From Bacillota bacterium (GTDB taxonomy: Bacteria; Bacillota; Clostridia; Acetivibrionales; DUMC01): a DNA stretch of 58,964 nucleotides. The stretch spans positions 1 through 58,964 of the forward strand of contig JABUEW010000006.1 of the NCBI GenBank assembly GCA_013314855.1. Reading direction: 5' to 3'. The notes below the pieces were generated by a model that saw only the letters and a program-made list of their open reading frames with translations, was not told where the DNA came from and did not search any database. How positions within the stretch are numbered: position 1 is the stretch's first letter; each line of letters begins with the position of its first letter. A program made the position numbers and the translations under genes. Below, piece by piece: positions 26,240 to 33,850 of the stretch.

Positions 26240-26871
26240 ATGAAAATAATAGACCTGATTTGTTCAAAAGGAAGGACGGACTTTTTTTTCGACGACCAGA
26301 GGGCTATTAAGAAGAATGCCGTGCCTGACGGAGCTTCATACCATGGATAAGATGATAATAAAAGGTGCCCAGTTCCTGCCTCATGGTCTTATCAACAACG
26401 TCAAGAGCAAGCTTGGCGAAAGGGGCGAGTTGCTCTTGGAATATGTCAGGTGGCTTGTTAAAAGGATTGACGAGCTTAAGCCCCGTAGCGACTATAAACC
26501 GGTACTTCATCTGGATGTATACGGTACGTTGGGACTGGCTTTCGGCAGTGATTATGCCCGGATTACAGAATATCTGCAGGAGCTTGAAAAGGCTACCCGT
26601 CCTTTGAAGCTGAGGATAGAAGGTCACGTTGACGTTGAAGAACGTGAAAAGCAGATGCTTGCATTGAAGGAATTGACCTGCCTGGTTGACGAAAAGGGTC
26701 TTGGCGTCCAGATAGTTGCCGACGAATGGTGCAACACCCTGGAAGATATAAAATACTTTGCCGACAACAGGGCCGGACATATGATACAGATAAAGAGATG
26801 AAGGATTCATGATCGTTTATAACGAAATGCAGAGGATCCTGGCTTTTATGAAAAGAAAAACAGCTCTATTT
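26240..26871 (+). pseudogene. Methylaspartate ammonia-lyase, two internal deletions
   Basis: The enzyme converts threo-3-methylaspartate to mesaconate and ammonia and belongs to the enolase superfamily, about 410 residues. The 5' end (MKIIDLICSKGRTDFFFDDQ) is present for 36 codons and stops at 26350. The sequence resumes in another frame at DKMIIKGAQFLPHGLINNV and continues through HLDVYGTLGLAF, LRIEG and VADEWCNTLEDIKYFADN to AGHMIQIK. A second gap follows, and the C-terminus MIVYNEMQRILAF appears in a third frame at 26809. The catalytic Lys region and a metal-binding stretch are missing, so the gene is dead. Confidence 0.85.
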
Positions 26872-26881
26872 AAAAGGAGGA

Positions 26882-27740
26882 ATGAACTTGGAAGAACTGC
26901 GCGTGATATCCCCCACTGCCATACTAGGATACGGATTTCCTTTGAAGTCCTTCGAGGAAGGATTAAAAAGGCACCCGCATGTTATAGCCGTAGATGCGGG
27001 TTCGACAGACCCCGGGCCTTACTACCTTGGAGCCGGGGTATCCTTTACCGAAAGGCTGGCTGTCAAAAGGGACCTGAAAATAATGATTTCCGCAGCTTTG
27101 GAATAGGGTATACCCGTAATTATAGGTTCAGCCGGAGGCTGCGGAGGGGAACCTCATCTGAAGTGGAATGTGGATATAATCAAGGAAATTAGCCGCGAGC
27201 TGAACCTTAATTTCAAAATGGCGGTAATCCATGCCGAAATACCCAAAAGTATTGTCGCTGAAAAGCTTGCACAGGGTAAAATTTCCCCGCTCGGGCCCGT
27301 TCCTCAGCTGACAGCCGGGGAATTGGACAAATCGGTCAGAATTGTAGGCCAAATGGGAGTTGAACCTTTTATTAAAGCGCTTGAAGAAGGTGCACAGGTA
27401 ATTGTTGCGGGAAGGGCTTACGATCCTGCCGTTTTTGCAGCAATGGCCATTAAAATGGGCTATGATGCGGGACTTGCGGTACATATGGGAAAGATTCTCG
27501 AATGCGCGTGCATCGCAGCAGTTCCCGGAAGCGGAAGCGACTGCATGATGGGGTACCTGTCGGAAGACTGTTTTGGTGTAGAACCCATGAATCCAGCCCG
27601 GAAATGTACTACACTGTCGGTAGCGGCGCACACTCTCTACGAAAAATCAAACTCTTACGTCCTTCCCGGTCCGGGAGGCATCCGGGACATTACGCAGGTG
27701 GAGTATAAACAGGAGACGGAAAGAGCAGAGGTTCCTAAAC
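26882..27740 (+). pseudogene. AtuA-like (DUF1446) protein with nonsense codon and lost 3' part
   Basis: Family members (about 450 residues) often accompany glutamate mutase genes in clostridia; their function is unproven. The first 74 residues (LEELRVISPTAILGYGFP, VIAVDAGSTDPGPYYLG) end at an in-frame TAG (27104-27106). The same frame resumes directly with IPVIIGSAGGCGGEPHL and continues through VAGRAYDPAVFAAMA and GSDCMMGYLSEDCF to LPGPGGIRDITQVEY at about 27720. Then family similarity ends and a short foreign tail leads to a stop far downstream. TTG 26888 or ATG 26882 follows AAAGGAGG. A single-base nonsense change plus a 3' deletion explain the picture. The frame WDISSLNII ending at 27771 may be the last codons of a lost following gene. 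Confidence 0.75.
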
Positions 27741-27776
27741 CTGGGACATCAGCTCGCTCAACATCATTTGAGCGCG

Positions 27777-28592
27777 ATGGACAGATTGATAGGCTTTATC
27801 GAAGACGCAGGCGCCGGGAAATCTCTGCTGATCAAGGGAATGTTTCCGGGATTGGAGCTTTCCAATGATGATGAGGGCATCAATATAAGGCCGTTGCCCC
27901 TTTTAAAAAATATTGACTCGGGCTTCTTTAGCAGCCACACATATCATATAGATGTAAGGTTCGAATCTGCTTTTACCCAGATGCATGTGATGGCATATGC
28001 GATAAAAAGGGCTATCGACCAGGACAAAAGCGTCATCGTCGAACACTTCGACCTCATTTGCCGGATTCTTGGGTTGAACGCAGAAATTCTTGTGGGCATC
28101 GGTGAGGAAGTAATTGTTACACGTCCCAATATATTCGGACCACAGCCCAAAGATATCGCCGACATTGTTTTCAAATCCATCAAGTATAGAAAAATGGTAC
28201 ACACAGCCGAAGATCTGACCTGTATGGTGTTGGAGAAGGATTTTCACTTTTCTCACTCAATTGTGCACAGTGATGTAAAACACGGTTTTGTGCTGGAATT
28301 TGCGGAAAAACCCGATATAGATATTTATGACCTCGAAAACAGAGTTAAGGCGATTATCAACCGTGAAATCGATATTTGCTATCATGACGAGAATCATATC
28401 CTCATAGACGGAGATACCATATACCCCTGTACTGGTCCCAGGATCCTCGTTAAAAACACCGGAGATATTGAAAATTTTCAGCTTATCAAGGAATTGAGAT
28501 ATAACCCTATTTCCAAGATGTATGCCCTTGTAGGACTTGTAGGCAGGGAAAAGGTATCCGACATCAATGATCTGAATCAGCTAAGTCTATAA
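27777..28592 (+). CDS. AlaRS second-additional-domain-like protein with P-loop-like motif
   Basis: The only intact downstream member of the glutamate mutase locus, 271 residues. The N-terminus has DAGAGKSLLIKGMFPGLE, a possible P-loop. The C-terminal half has HFSHSIVHSD, an HxxxH pattern of the ThrRS/AlaRS editing-domain fold, then a second conserved stretch ending GPRILVKNTGD. I recall such proteins annotated as alanine-tRNA synthetase second additional domain-containing, in the same gene neighbourhoods. Their role is unknown; the mutase context suggests cofactor or substrate handling rather than tRNA editing. ATG 27777 lies six bases after the TGA of the lost upstream gene. No frameshift is seen. 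Confidence 0.65.
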   Translation: MDRLIGFIEDAGAGKSLLIKGMFPGLELSNDDEGINIRPLPLLKNIDSGFFSSHTYHIDVRFESAFTQMHVMAYAIKRAIDQDKSVIVEHFDLICRILGLNAEILVGIGEEVIVTRPNIFGPQPKDIADIVFKSIKYRKMVHTAEDLTCMVLEKDFHFSHSIVHSDVKHGFVLEFAEKPDIDIYDLENRVKAIINREIDICYHDENHILIDGDTIYPCTGPRILVKNTGDIENFQLIKELRYNPISKMYALVGLVGREKVSDINDLNQLSL

Positions 28593-28622
28593 GAAAAAAT
28601 GTAAAATCTAAATACTTTTCTA

Positions 28623-28651
28623 TTGACATTATAAAACAAATATAATATACT
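28623..28651 (+). promoter_or_regulatory. Promoter of the gntR-led amino-sugar operon
   Basis: TTGACA at 28623-28628 and TATACT at 28646-28651 are separated by exactly 17 bases, a near-consensus sigma-A promoter. A TATAAT at 28641 is too close to the -35 to be used with it. The palindromic operator begins ten bases after the -10. Confidence 0.7.
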
Positions 28652-28660
28652 TAATAAGGA

Positions 28661-28672
28661 TGGTACGTACCA
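28661..28672. promoter_or_regulatory. Perfect palindrome, likely GntR operator
   Basis: TGGTACGTACCA is a perfect 12-base palindrome lying over the expected transcription start. A repressor bound here would block its own promoter. The GntR gene begins 34 bases downstream, so autoregulation is the simplest reading. I did not find a second copy elsewhere in the window. Confidence 0.65.
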
Positions 28673-28706
28673 CTTTTAAAATTATAATAGACAAGAGGAT
28701 GTCAAA

Positions 28707-29450
28707 ATGTCAGAAGGCGCTGGCATAAAGAGAAGCAGCAGAGTTGCATTGTATTACCAATTGAGCGATATAATCCAGAATAAAATAGAATCCGGGTATT
28801 TTTTGGAAAATGATAAGCTTCCCTCGGAGCGTGAACTGTGCAATATGTATGGAGTGAGCCGTTCGACTGTTCGCCAGGCTATACAGGAGCTTGAAAAAGA
28901 AGGTTATATCTACAGGTGCCAGGGCAAGGGAACCTTTGTAGCACCAAAGAAGTACAACCAGTATCTCAGTAAGATTTACAGCTTTACGGAAGATATGAAA
29001 CAGCTGGGGAAAAATCCGACTTCAGTTGTGCTGGAATTTAGGGAAACAGCTTGTGATGAAAAAATAGCAAAAAAGTTCCGGGTCGAGACAGGTACAAAAA
29101 TATATAACTTTAAACGTCTGAGGCTGATAAATTCAGAGCCGATTATGATTGAAAACAACTTTGTATTGTATGACCGGTTTCTCGGCTTGGAAAAAAAAGA
29201 CCTTGAGCATAATTCCATGTACCTTGTATTTACGGAAAAATTCGGGGCACAGCTGACCCATGCGGAGGAAAGCTTCGAGCCGGTACTTATCAGAGAAGAG
29301 GAGTCAAGGCTTTTAAACTATGGGCCTAATCTTCCCGGTATGAAAATAGAAAGAATTACATATGAAAACGACAGGATCATCGAATACACAAAGAGTATCG
29401 TCCGCGGCGACAAATTCCGTTACCACGTCAAGCTTGGGAGAGATACATAA
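28707..29450 (+). CDS. GntR family regulator, HutC/UTRA type
   Basis: A 247-residue repressor with an N-terminal winged helix (LPSERELCNMYGVSRSTVRQ, GKGTFVAPKK) and a C-terminal UTRA effector domain (SFTEDMKQLGKNPTS, RLRLINSEPIMIENNFV, ITYENDRIIEYTKS), the layout of HutC/NagR-type regulators. Regulators of this subgroup often bind phosphorylated amino sugars, consistent with the kinase and hexosaminidase genes downstream. It is transcribed in the same direction as the operon and preceded by a promoter and a perfect palindrome. Confidence 0.9.
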   Translation: MSEGAGIKRSSRVALYYQLSDIIQNKIESGYFLENDKLPSERELCNMYGVSRSTVRQAIQELEKEGYIYRCQGKGTFVAPKKYNQYLSKIYSFTEDMKQLGKNPTSVVLEFRETACDEKIAKKFRVETGTKIYNFKRLRLINSEPIMIENNFVLYDRFLGLEKKDLEHNSMYLVFTEKFGAQLTHAEESFEPVLIREEESRLLNYGPNLPGMKIERITYENDRIIEYTKSIVRGDKFRYHVKLGRDT

Positions 29451-29620
29451 CTATTTTTTATTTTATCTAACTGGTAATAACATTCGTACAAGTAATTATA
29501 ATTTTAATATGCAAAATAAATAAATATATTGTCCTTAAGAAGATAAAATGAAATTTTTAAAAGCTTTAACCGCTCTAAAAAGCGGAAATATAAAAACAAA
29601 ACATGAAAGGGGATATCAAA

Positions 29621-30961
29621 ATGAAAAAAGCATTTACACTTCTTCTAACTATCATTTTAACGACAGTAATGTTATCAGGCTGTACCGGTTCATCCGGCTC
29701 ATCAAAGTCAACAACAGAAAAAACAACAGTGGAAAATACTGCTCCCACTACTCCCAGCCCTAAGCCGTCTAAACCTGTCACCTTGAGATTTTGGCAGGCC
29801 GGAGGCGATACAGCTGGGGCTTCGGAGAAAATGTCCGAATTAATCAACAAATTCACGGAGAAATACCCGAATATCACTGTTGAATACCAAGCTATTTCTT
29901 GGGCTGAAGATCCACATGCCAAGTTTCAGGCAGCTATCGTAGGAAATGATATTGCGGATTTGCTAATTGTTGGATCACCTTTTGACTTTGTACTTGCCAA
30001 CAGTGATCAAATCATTTCATTGGATAAGTACATAGACGATACATTCAAAAATGATTTGCAGTTTGTAAATGAATGTACTTATACAGGCAAAAATGAAAAA
30101 CTCAAAGGGAAATTAATATCCGTCCCCCTTTTCGGCGATGCTAGGACCATAGTTTACAACAAAGATCTCTTCCAGAAAGCAGGTGTCCCTGAGCCTACCA
30201 CTTCGTGGACACACGAAGAGTTTTACAATAATGCCGCCGCACTGACAAAGAAGATTGACGGCGTTCAGGTTTATGGTTTCGGCACCTCTGCGAGATATGC
30301 CTCCCAGTACCTGCCGTTCGTCTGGAATCTGGGTGGTGAAATCCTGAATGAGGATATGACCAAGTCAACAGTAAATACGCCAAGCTGGAAGGCAGCTATC
30401 GAATACTATAAAAAATTCTTTGATAACAATATAACTCCTCCCGGTTCGGTGAATCTTAATCTGGCTGATATACAGAAAATGTTTGCAAATGGTGAGGTGG
30501 CTATGTTTGTTACAACACAGGACTATGTGAAGGAGCTCATGAAGGACCCGGCTATGAAAGACAAAATCGGAGTCGGTCAGATGCCTCACGAACAAAAGCA
30601 GACGGCTTTTGCAGGAGCGGATGTGTTTGTTATCCCGGTTCTGTCCAAAAATCCCGACGAAGCAGCGCAACTGCTCAGATTTTTGGTGAGTACAGACAAT
30701 CAGGTGGACTACTGCAAAACTGTAGGGTTTATTCCCTCTCTCAAATCGGCAGCGTCCAATCCCGCATTTACTGAAGATCCAATCAAAAAGGTTTTTACCC
30801 AGGCTGTTTCATATGGCAAGTATTATGTCAAAACCGAAAAATCAAACACCATAACTACTATACTGAGGGGTGAGATTCAATCTGCAGTTTCAAATCAAAA
30901 AACTATTGATAAAGCCCTCCAGGATATTGACACGGCAATAAACGATGCACTCAAGCAGTAA
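29621..30961 (+). CDS. ABC transporter sugar-binding lipoprotein (family 1 SBP)
   Basis: The extracellular receptor of a CUT1-type importer. The first 20 residues are a lipoprotein signal peptide ending LSG before Cys21. The linker SSGSSKSTTEKTT is typical. The mature part has the family 1 pattern (VTLRFWQAGGD, IVGNDIADLLIVGS, and a SYGKYYV C-terminal region). ATG 29621 follows AAAGGGG at 29607-29613. Specificity cannot be read directly, but context points to a glycan containing N-acetylated amino sugar. A strong hairpin lies between this gene and the permease genes, as is common where the binding protein is made in excess. Confidence 0.9.
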   Translation: MKKAFTLLLTIILTTVMLSGCTGSSGSSKSTTEKTTVENTAPTTPSPKPSKPVTLRFWQAGGDTAGASEKMSELINKFTEKYPNITVEYQAISWAEDPHAKFQAAIVGNDIADLLIVGSPFDFVLANSDQIISLDKYIDDTFKNDLQFVNECTYTGKNEKLKGKLISVPLFGDARTIVYNKDLFQKAGVPEPTTSWTHEEFYNNAAALTKKIDGVQVYGFGTSARYASQYLPFVWNLGGEILNEDMTKSTVNTPSWKAAIEYYKKFFDNNITPPGSVNLNLADIQKMFANGEVAMFVTTQDYVKELMKDPAMKDKIGVGQMPHEQKQTAFAGADVFVIPVLSKNPDEAAQLLRFLVSTDNQVDYCKTVGFIPSLKSAASNPAFTEDPIKKVFTQAVSYGKYYVKTEKSNTITTILRGEIQSAVSNQKTIDKALQDIDTAINDALKQ

Positions 30962-30972
30962 ATAACAGAATG

Positions 30973-31020
30973 GTTTTCGGGTGTACAATTTAGGTGTACA
31001 ATTACAGTACACCCGAAAAC
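30973..31020 (+). promoter_or_regulatory. Perfect 14-bp stem-loop with an alternative pairing
   Basis: gttttcgggtgtac (30973-30986) is a perfect inverted repeat of 31007-31020. Inside the loop ggtgtac (30993-30999) can instead pair with the same right arm (31007-31013). The two structures exclude each other. It lies between the binding-protein gene and the first permease and could limit read-through or protect the upstream mRNA. No T-run follows, so it is not a classical terminator. Confidence 0.65.
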
Positions 31021-31044
31021 ATATTTTAACAGGAGGTGATATTC

Positions 31045-31923
31045 ATGATTGTCAGTACCAGGAAGGAAAAGGCGGGTTACTATCTATTTCTTGCCCCGGC
31101 TTATATCATATTCGCCGTATTCATTTTCTGGCCGGTTATTCATTCATTATATCTATCCTTTTTCAAGTACAATATGATGACTATCAAAGTGGCGCAGTTT
31201 AACGGTATACAAAACTACCTATCTCTCTTGCATGACAAGGTGTTTACCGTCAGTGTCGTTAATACAGTATATTTTGTGATTGGCACTATACCGTTTGAAA
31301 TGGTGCTGGGCTTATTAATAGCCTTGATAATAAACAGCAGCTTCGTCAGGTTAAAAACTGTCTATAAAGTAGGATTTTATATTCCATATGTATCTTCGAT
31401 GGTTGCCGTTTCAATTATCTGGACAATAATATTCAATCCCACTCCTAACGGTTTAATAAACACTTTGCTTATTAAAGCCGGCATGCAGCCTTTAGGCTGG
31501 ATTTCCGACAGTAAACTGGCGCTTCCCACCGTAATGCTTCTTGTTATCTGGAAGGAAATAGGATATATTATGATAATATACCTCTCAGGGCTTGCAAGCA
31601 TTCCTGGTGAGATATACGAAGCTGCTGCACTAGACCCGATTTCCACATTTAAGAAATTGATTTATATAACACTGCCCCTATTGAAGCCTACCATCATATT
31701 CCTCCTGATCACACAAGTTATTGCGTCCTTCCAGGTTTTTACCCCCGTCAATGTCATGACCGGCGGAGGACCGGGCTACAGTACGATGACAATAGTAAAT
31801 TATCTATACAAAAAAGGTTTTGAGGAATATAACATGGGTAGCGCAAGTGCAGTAGCCTATGTGCTTTTTGTTATGCTTCTGCTTCTGACGATGATTCAGA
31901 ATAAAATATCTAAATCAGAATGA
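31045..31923 (+). CDS. ABC transporter permease, MalF/LacF type
   Basis: A six-helix inner-membrane subunit of a CUT1 sugar importer (292 residues). The EAA loop, which docks the ATPase, reads EIYEAAALDPISTFKKLIYI followed by TLPLLKP. ATG 31045 is preceded by AGGAGGTG at 31031-31038. It partners the following permease. No ATPase gene is in the operon, so a shared MsmX-type ATPase encoded elsewhere is expected, as for many Firmicute CUT1 systems. Confidence 0.92.
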   Translation: MIVSTRKEKAGYYLFLAPAYIIFAVFIFWPVIHSLYLSFFKYNMMTIKVAQFNGIQNYLSLLHDKVFTVSVVNTVYFVIGTIPFEMVLGLLIALIINSSFVRLKTVYKVGFYIPYVSSMVAVSIIWTIIFNPTPNGLINTLLIKAGMQPLGWISDSKLALPTVMLLVIWKEIGYIMIIYLSGLASIPGEIYEAAALDPISTFKKLIYITLPLLKPTIIFLLITQVIASFQVFTPVNVMTGGGPGYSTMTIVNYLYKKGFEEYNMGSASAVAYVLFVMLLLLTMIQNKISKSE

Positions 31924-32001
31924 GTAAAGCATTGCCGAATCGTTTATCTGTTAAATATTACAGGGATTTGACGAAAAATAACTTGGAGGGAGTGAAAATT
32001 T

Positions 32002-32844
32002 TTGGACAAAGCGCAGGTTGTGAAGAAAGTACTTGTTAATATAGCATTGATCGGAATAGGAGTTTTTATGCTCCTTCCGCTTTTGTGGACACTTTCCACC
32101 TCACTTACGAATGATTCGATTATAACGTCATCCAGTCTGATACCTAAGAATCTTACACTGGATAACTACATAAAATCATGGAATTTCCCCAGGGTATTCA
32201 ACAAGAGCGTCACTATGGGAACCTTTTTCAAGAACAGCCTCGTTACGACCGTTATCATAACAATATCAGGCCTCCTGTTTGATTCAATGGCAGGCTATGT
32301 CATTGGGCGAAAAGAATTTCCAGGCAGAAAGCTTTTCTTTTATCTTGCGCTTTCAACGTTGATGATACCGATATATGTGACTGTTGTACCGATGTTCATC
32401 ATTGTGAGAAGCCTCCACTGGACAAATACTTATGCCGGGTTGATAGTCCCGTTTTTATCCTCAGGATTGGGTATTTACATGTTCAAGCAGTATTTTGAAA
32501 CATTACCTATAGAGCTTGAGGAAGTGGCAAAGATAGACGGAGCGTCGAATTTCCGGATATACTTCACTGTAATGCTCCCCCTTTCAAAGCCGGCTCTTGC
32601 AACGATGGCCATATTAAAATCCATGTGGGCCTGGAACCAGTTTTTCTGGCCCCTCATTATCATATCGGAACTGAAAATGAAGACACTGCAGCTGGCACTT
32701 ACCATGTTCCGCGGTCTTAATGTGACACAGTGGGGGTTGCTGTCGGCCGGTATGACCATAGCTATTCTGCCGCCGATTATCATATTCATCGCATTACAGA
32801 AATACTATTTGAGTGGCCTGACCGTAGGCGCAGTAAAGGGGTAA
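32002..32844 (+). CDS. ABC transporter permease, MalG type
   Basis: The second channel subunit, 280 residues and six helices. The EAA loop reads IELEEVAKIDGASNFRIYFT followed by VMLPLSKPALAT, and the C-terminus is YLSGLTVGAVKG, usual for the MalG group. The start appears to be TTG at 32002, eleven bases after GGAGGG. It ends four bases before the kinase gene, so transporter and kinase are probably co-translated. Confidence 0.92.
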   Translation: MDKAQVVKKVLVNIALIGIGVFMLLPLLWTLSTSLTNDSIITSSSLIPKNLTLDNYIKSWNFPRVFNKSVTMGTFFKNSLVTTVIITISGLLFDSMAGYVIGRKEFPGRKLFFYLALSTLMIPIYVTVVPMFIIVRSLHWTNTYAGLIVPFLSSGLGIYMFKQYFETLPIELEEVAKIDGASNFRIYFTVMLPLSKPALATMAILKSMWAWNQFFWPLIIISELKMKTLQLALTMFRGLNVTQWGLLSAGMTIAILPPIIIFIALQKYYLSGLTVGAVKG

Positions 32845-32848
32845 AAAC

Positions 32849-33844
32849 ATGAAGATATTTGCAGGATACGACTGCGGAGGCACAAAGACGACATGCATAC
32901 TGGCCGACGAATATGGAAGAGTGCTGGCCAAGGGTACAGGAGGTCCTTCGAACTTTCTTTCTTGCGGTTTTTCCATAGCATCAGCTTCTATAAAAGAGAG
33001 TACAAAACAAGCGCTGTCCTGTGCCGGTATTAAAGACGAAACACTTTATAGCGCATATTTCGGTTCGGCTGCGGTGGAGTTTTTTTCCGAAAGCCAAAAG
33101 GTACGGGCCTTTTTTGAAGGATGCGTCCCTGCTAAATACATACGCTTTAACAATGATGCATATATAGCTTTTTATGGCGCTACCTTTGGTAAACCCGGTA
33201 TTGTAATGGTGTCCGGCACCGGGGCAGTTGCCTACGGCATTAGGGAGGATATCTCATGGGTAAAAGTTGATGGCTGGGGTCATCTCATCGGAGATGAAGG
33301 TTCCGGGTATAGTATTGGCAACAAAGCAATCAGGCTTGCAGTAAAATCCTTTGACGGGATTGCAGAAAACAAACCGTTTGAAAACGCCGTACTAAAGCAT
33401 TTCTCCATTAGCTCCATGAGGGAGCTTATAAAAATTATTTACGCGGATCCGTCTTTATCAAGAGTCAGAATTGCCTCCGCCGCAAATTGCGTATTTGCAC
33501 TTTATTCGGAAGGAAACCGGATAGCAGCTGAAATACTTGAGGATGCTGCAAATGCGATAGTAGCTTCCATTGTTGCGGTTTATAAAGCTATGAATGTTAC
33601 AGATGATGAAACAGTTGTAGTATTTTCGGGAAGTGTTTTGAAAAAGTGCGAATGCATATCAAAACTGGTCAAAAGAAAACTTACTGAAGGCGGTTCGCAC
33701 AATTTCCGTATCACCTGGCCTGAGGTTTCCCCTGCTACAGCCGCACTGCTGCTTTCATACAATGTTCCCGACGGTAATAACTACAATAATTCCGTTGAAA
33801 GAATCATATGCAAGTGCCGGATGACGCACGATGAAGAGAGGTGA
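32849..33844 (+). CDS. BadF/BcrA-family N-acetylglucosamine/N-acetylmuramic acid kinase
   Basis: A sugar kinase of the ASKHA fold. GYDCGGTKTTCILADEYG is the phosphate-1 loop, GTGAVAYGI the second phosphate loop and GDEGSGYSIG the sugar-binding region. Relatives include eukaryotic NAGK and the clostridial MurK, which phosphorylates MurNAc and GlcNAc at C6 in Clostridium acetobutylicum. The 331 residues are full length. With an intracellular GH3 hexosaminidase in the same operon, it most likely phosphorylates a released amino sugar. ATG 32849 follows AAAGGGG. Confidence 0.85.
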   Translation: MKIFAGYDCGGTKTTCILADEYGRVLAKGTGGPSNFLSCGFSIASASIKESTKQALSCAGIKDETLYSAYFGSAAVEFFSESQKVRAFFEGCVPAKYIRFNNDAYIAFYGATFGKPGIVMVSGTGAVAYGIREDISWVKVDGWGHLIGDEGSGYSIGNKAIRLAVKSFDGIAENKPFENAVLKHFSISSMRELIKIIYADPSLSRVRIASAANCVFALYSEGNRIAAEILEDAANAIVASIVAVYKAMNVTDDETVVVFSGSVLKKCECISKLVKRKLTEGGSHNFRITWPEVSPATAALLLSYNVPDGNNYNNSVERIICKCRMTHDEER

Positions 33845-33850
33845 TGAGAT

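Noticed and set aside
26307-26810. Minus-strand frame of 167 codons opposite methylaspartate ammonia-lyase
   Set aside because: The plus strand clearly encodes ammonia-lyase motifs (ADEWCNTLEDIKYFAD); the antisense product is a shadow.
28623-28646. TTGACA paired with the TATAAT at 28641
   Set aside because: Only 12 bases apart; the TATACT at 28646 has the correct 17-base spacing.
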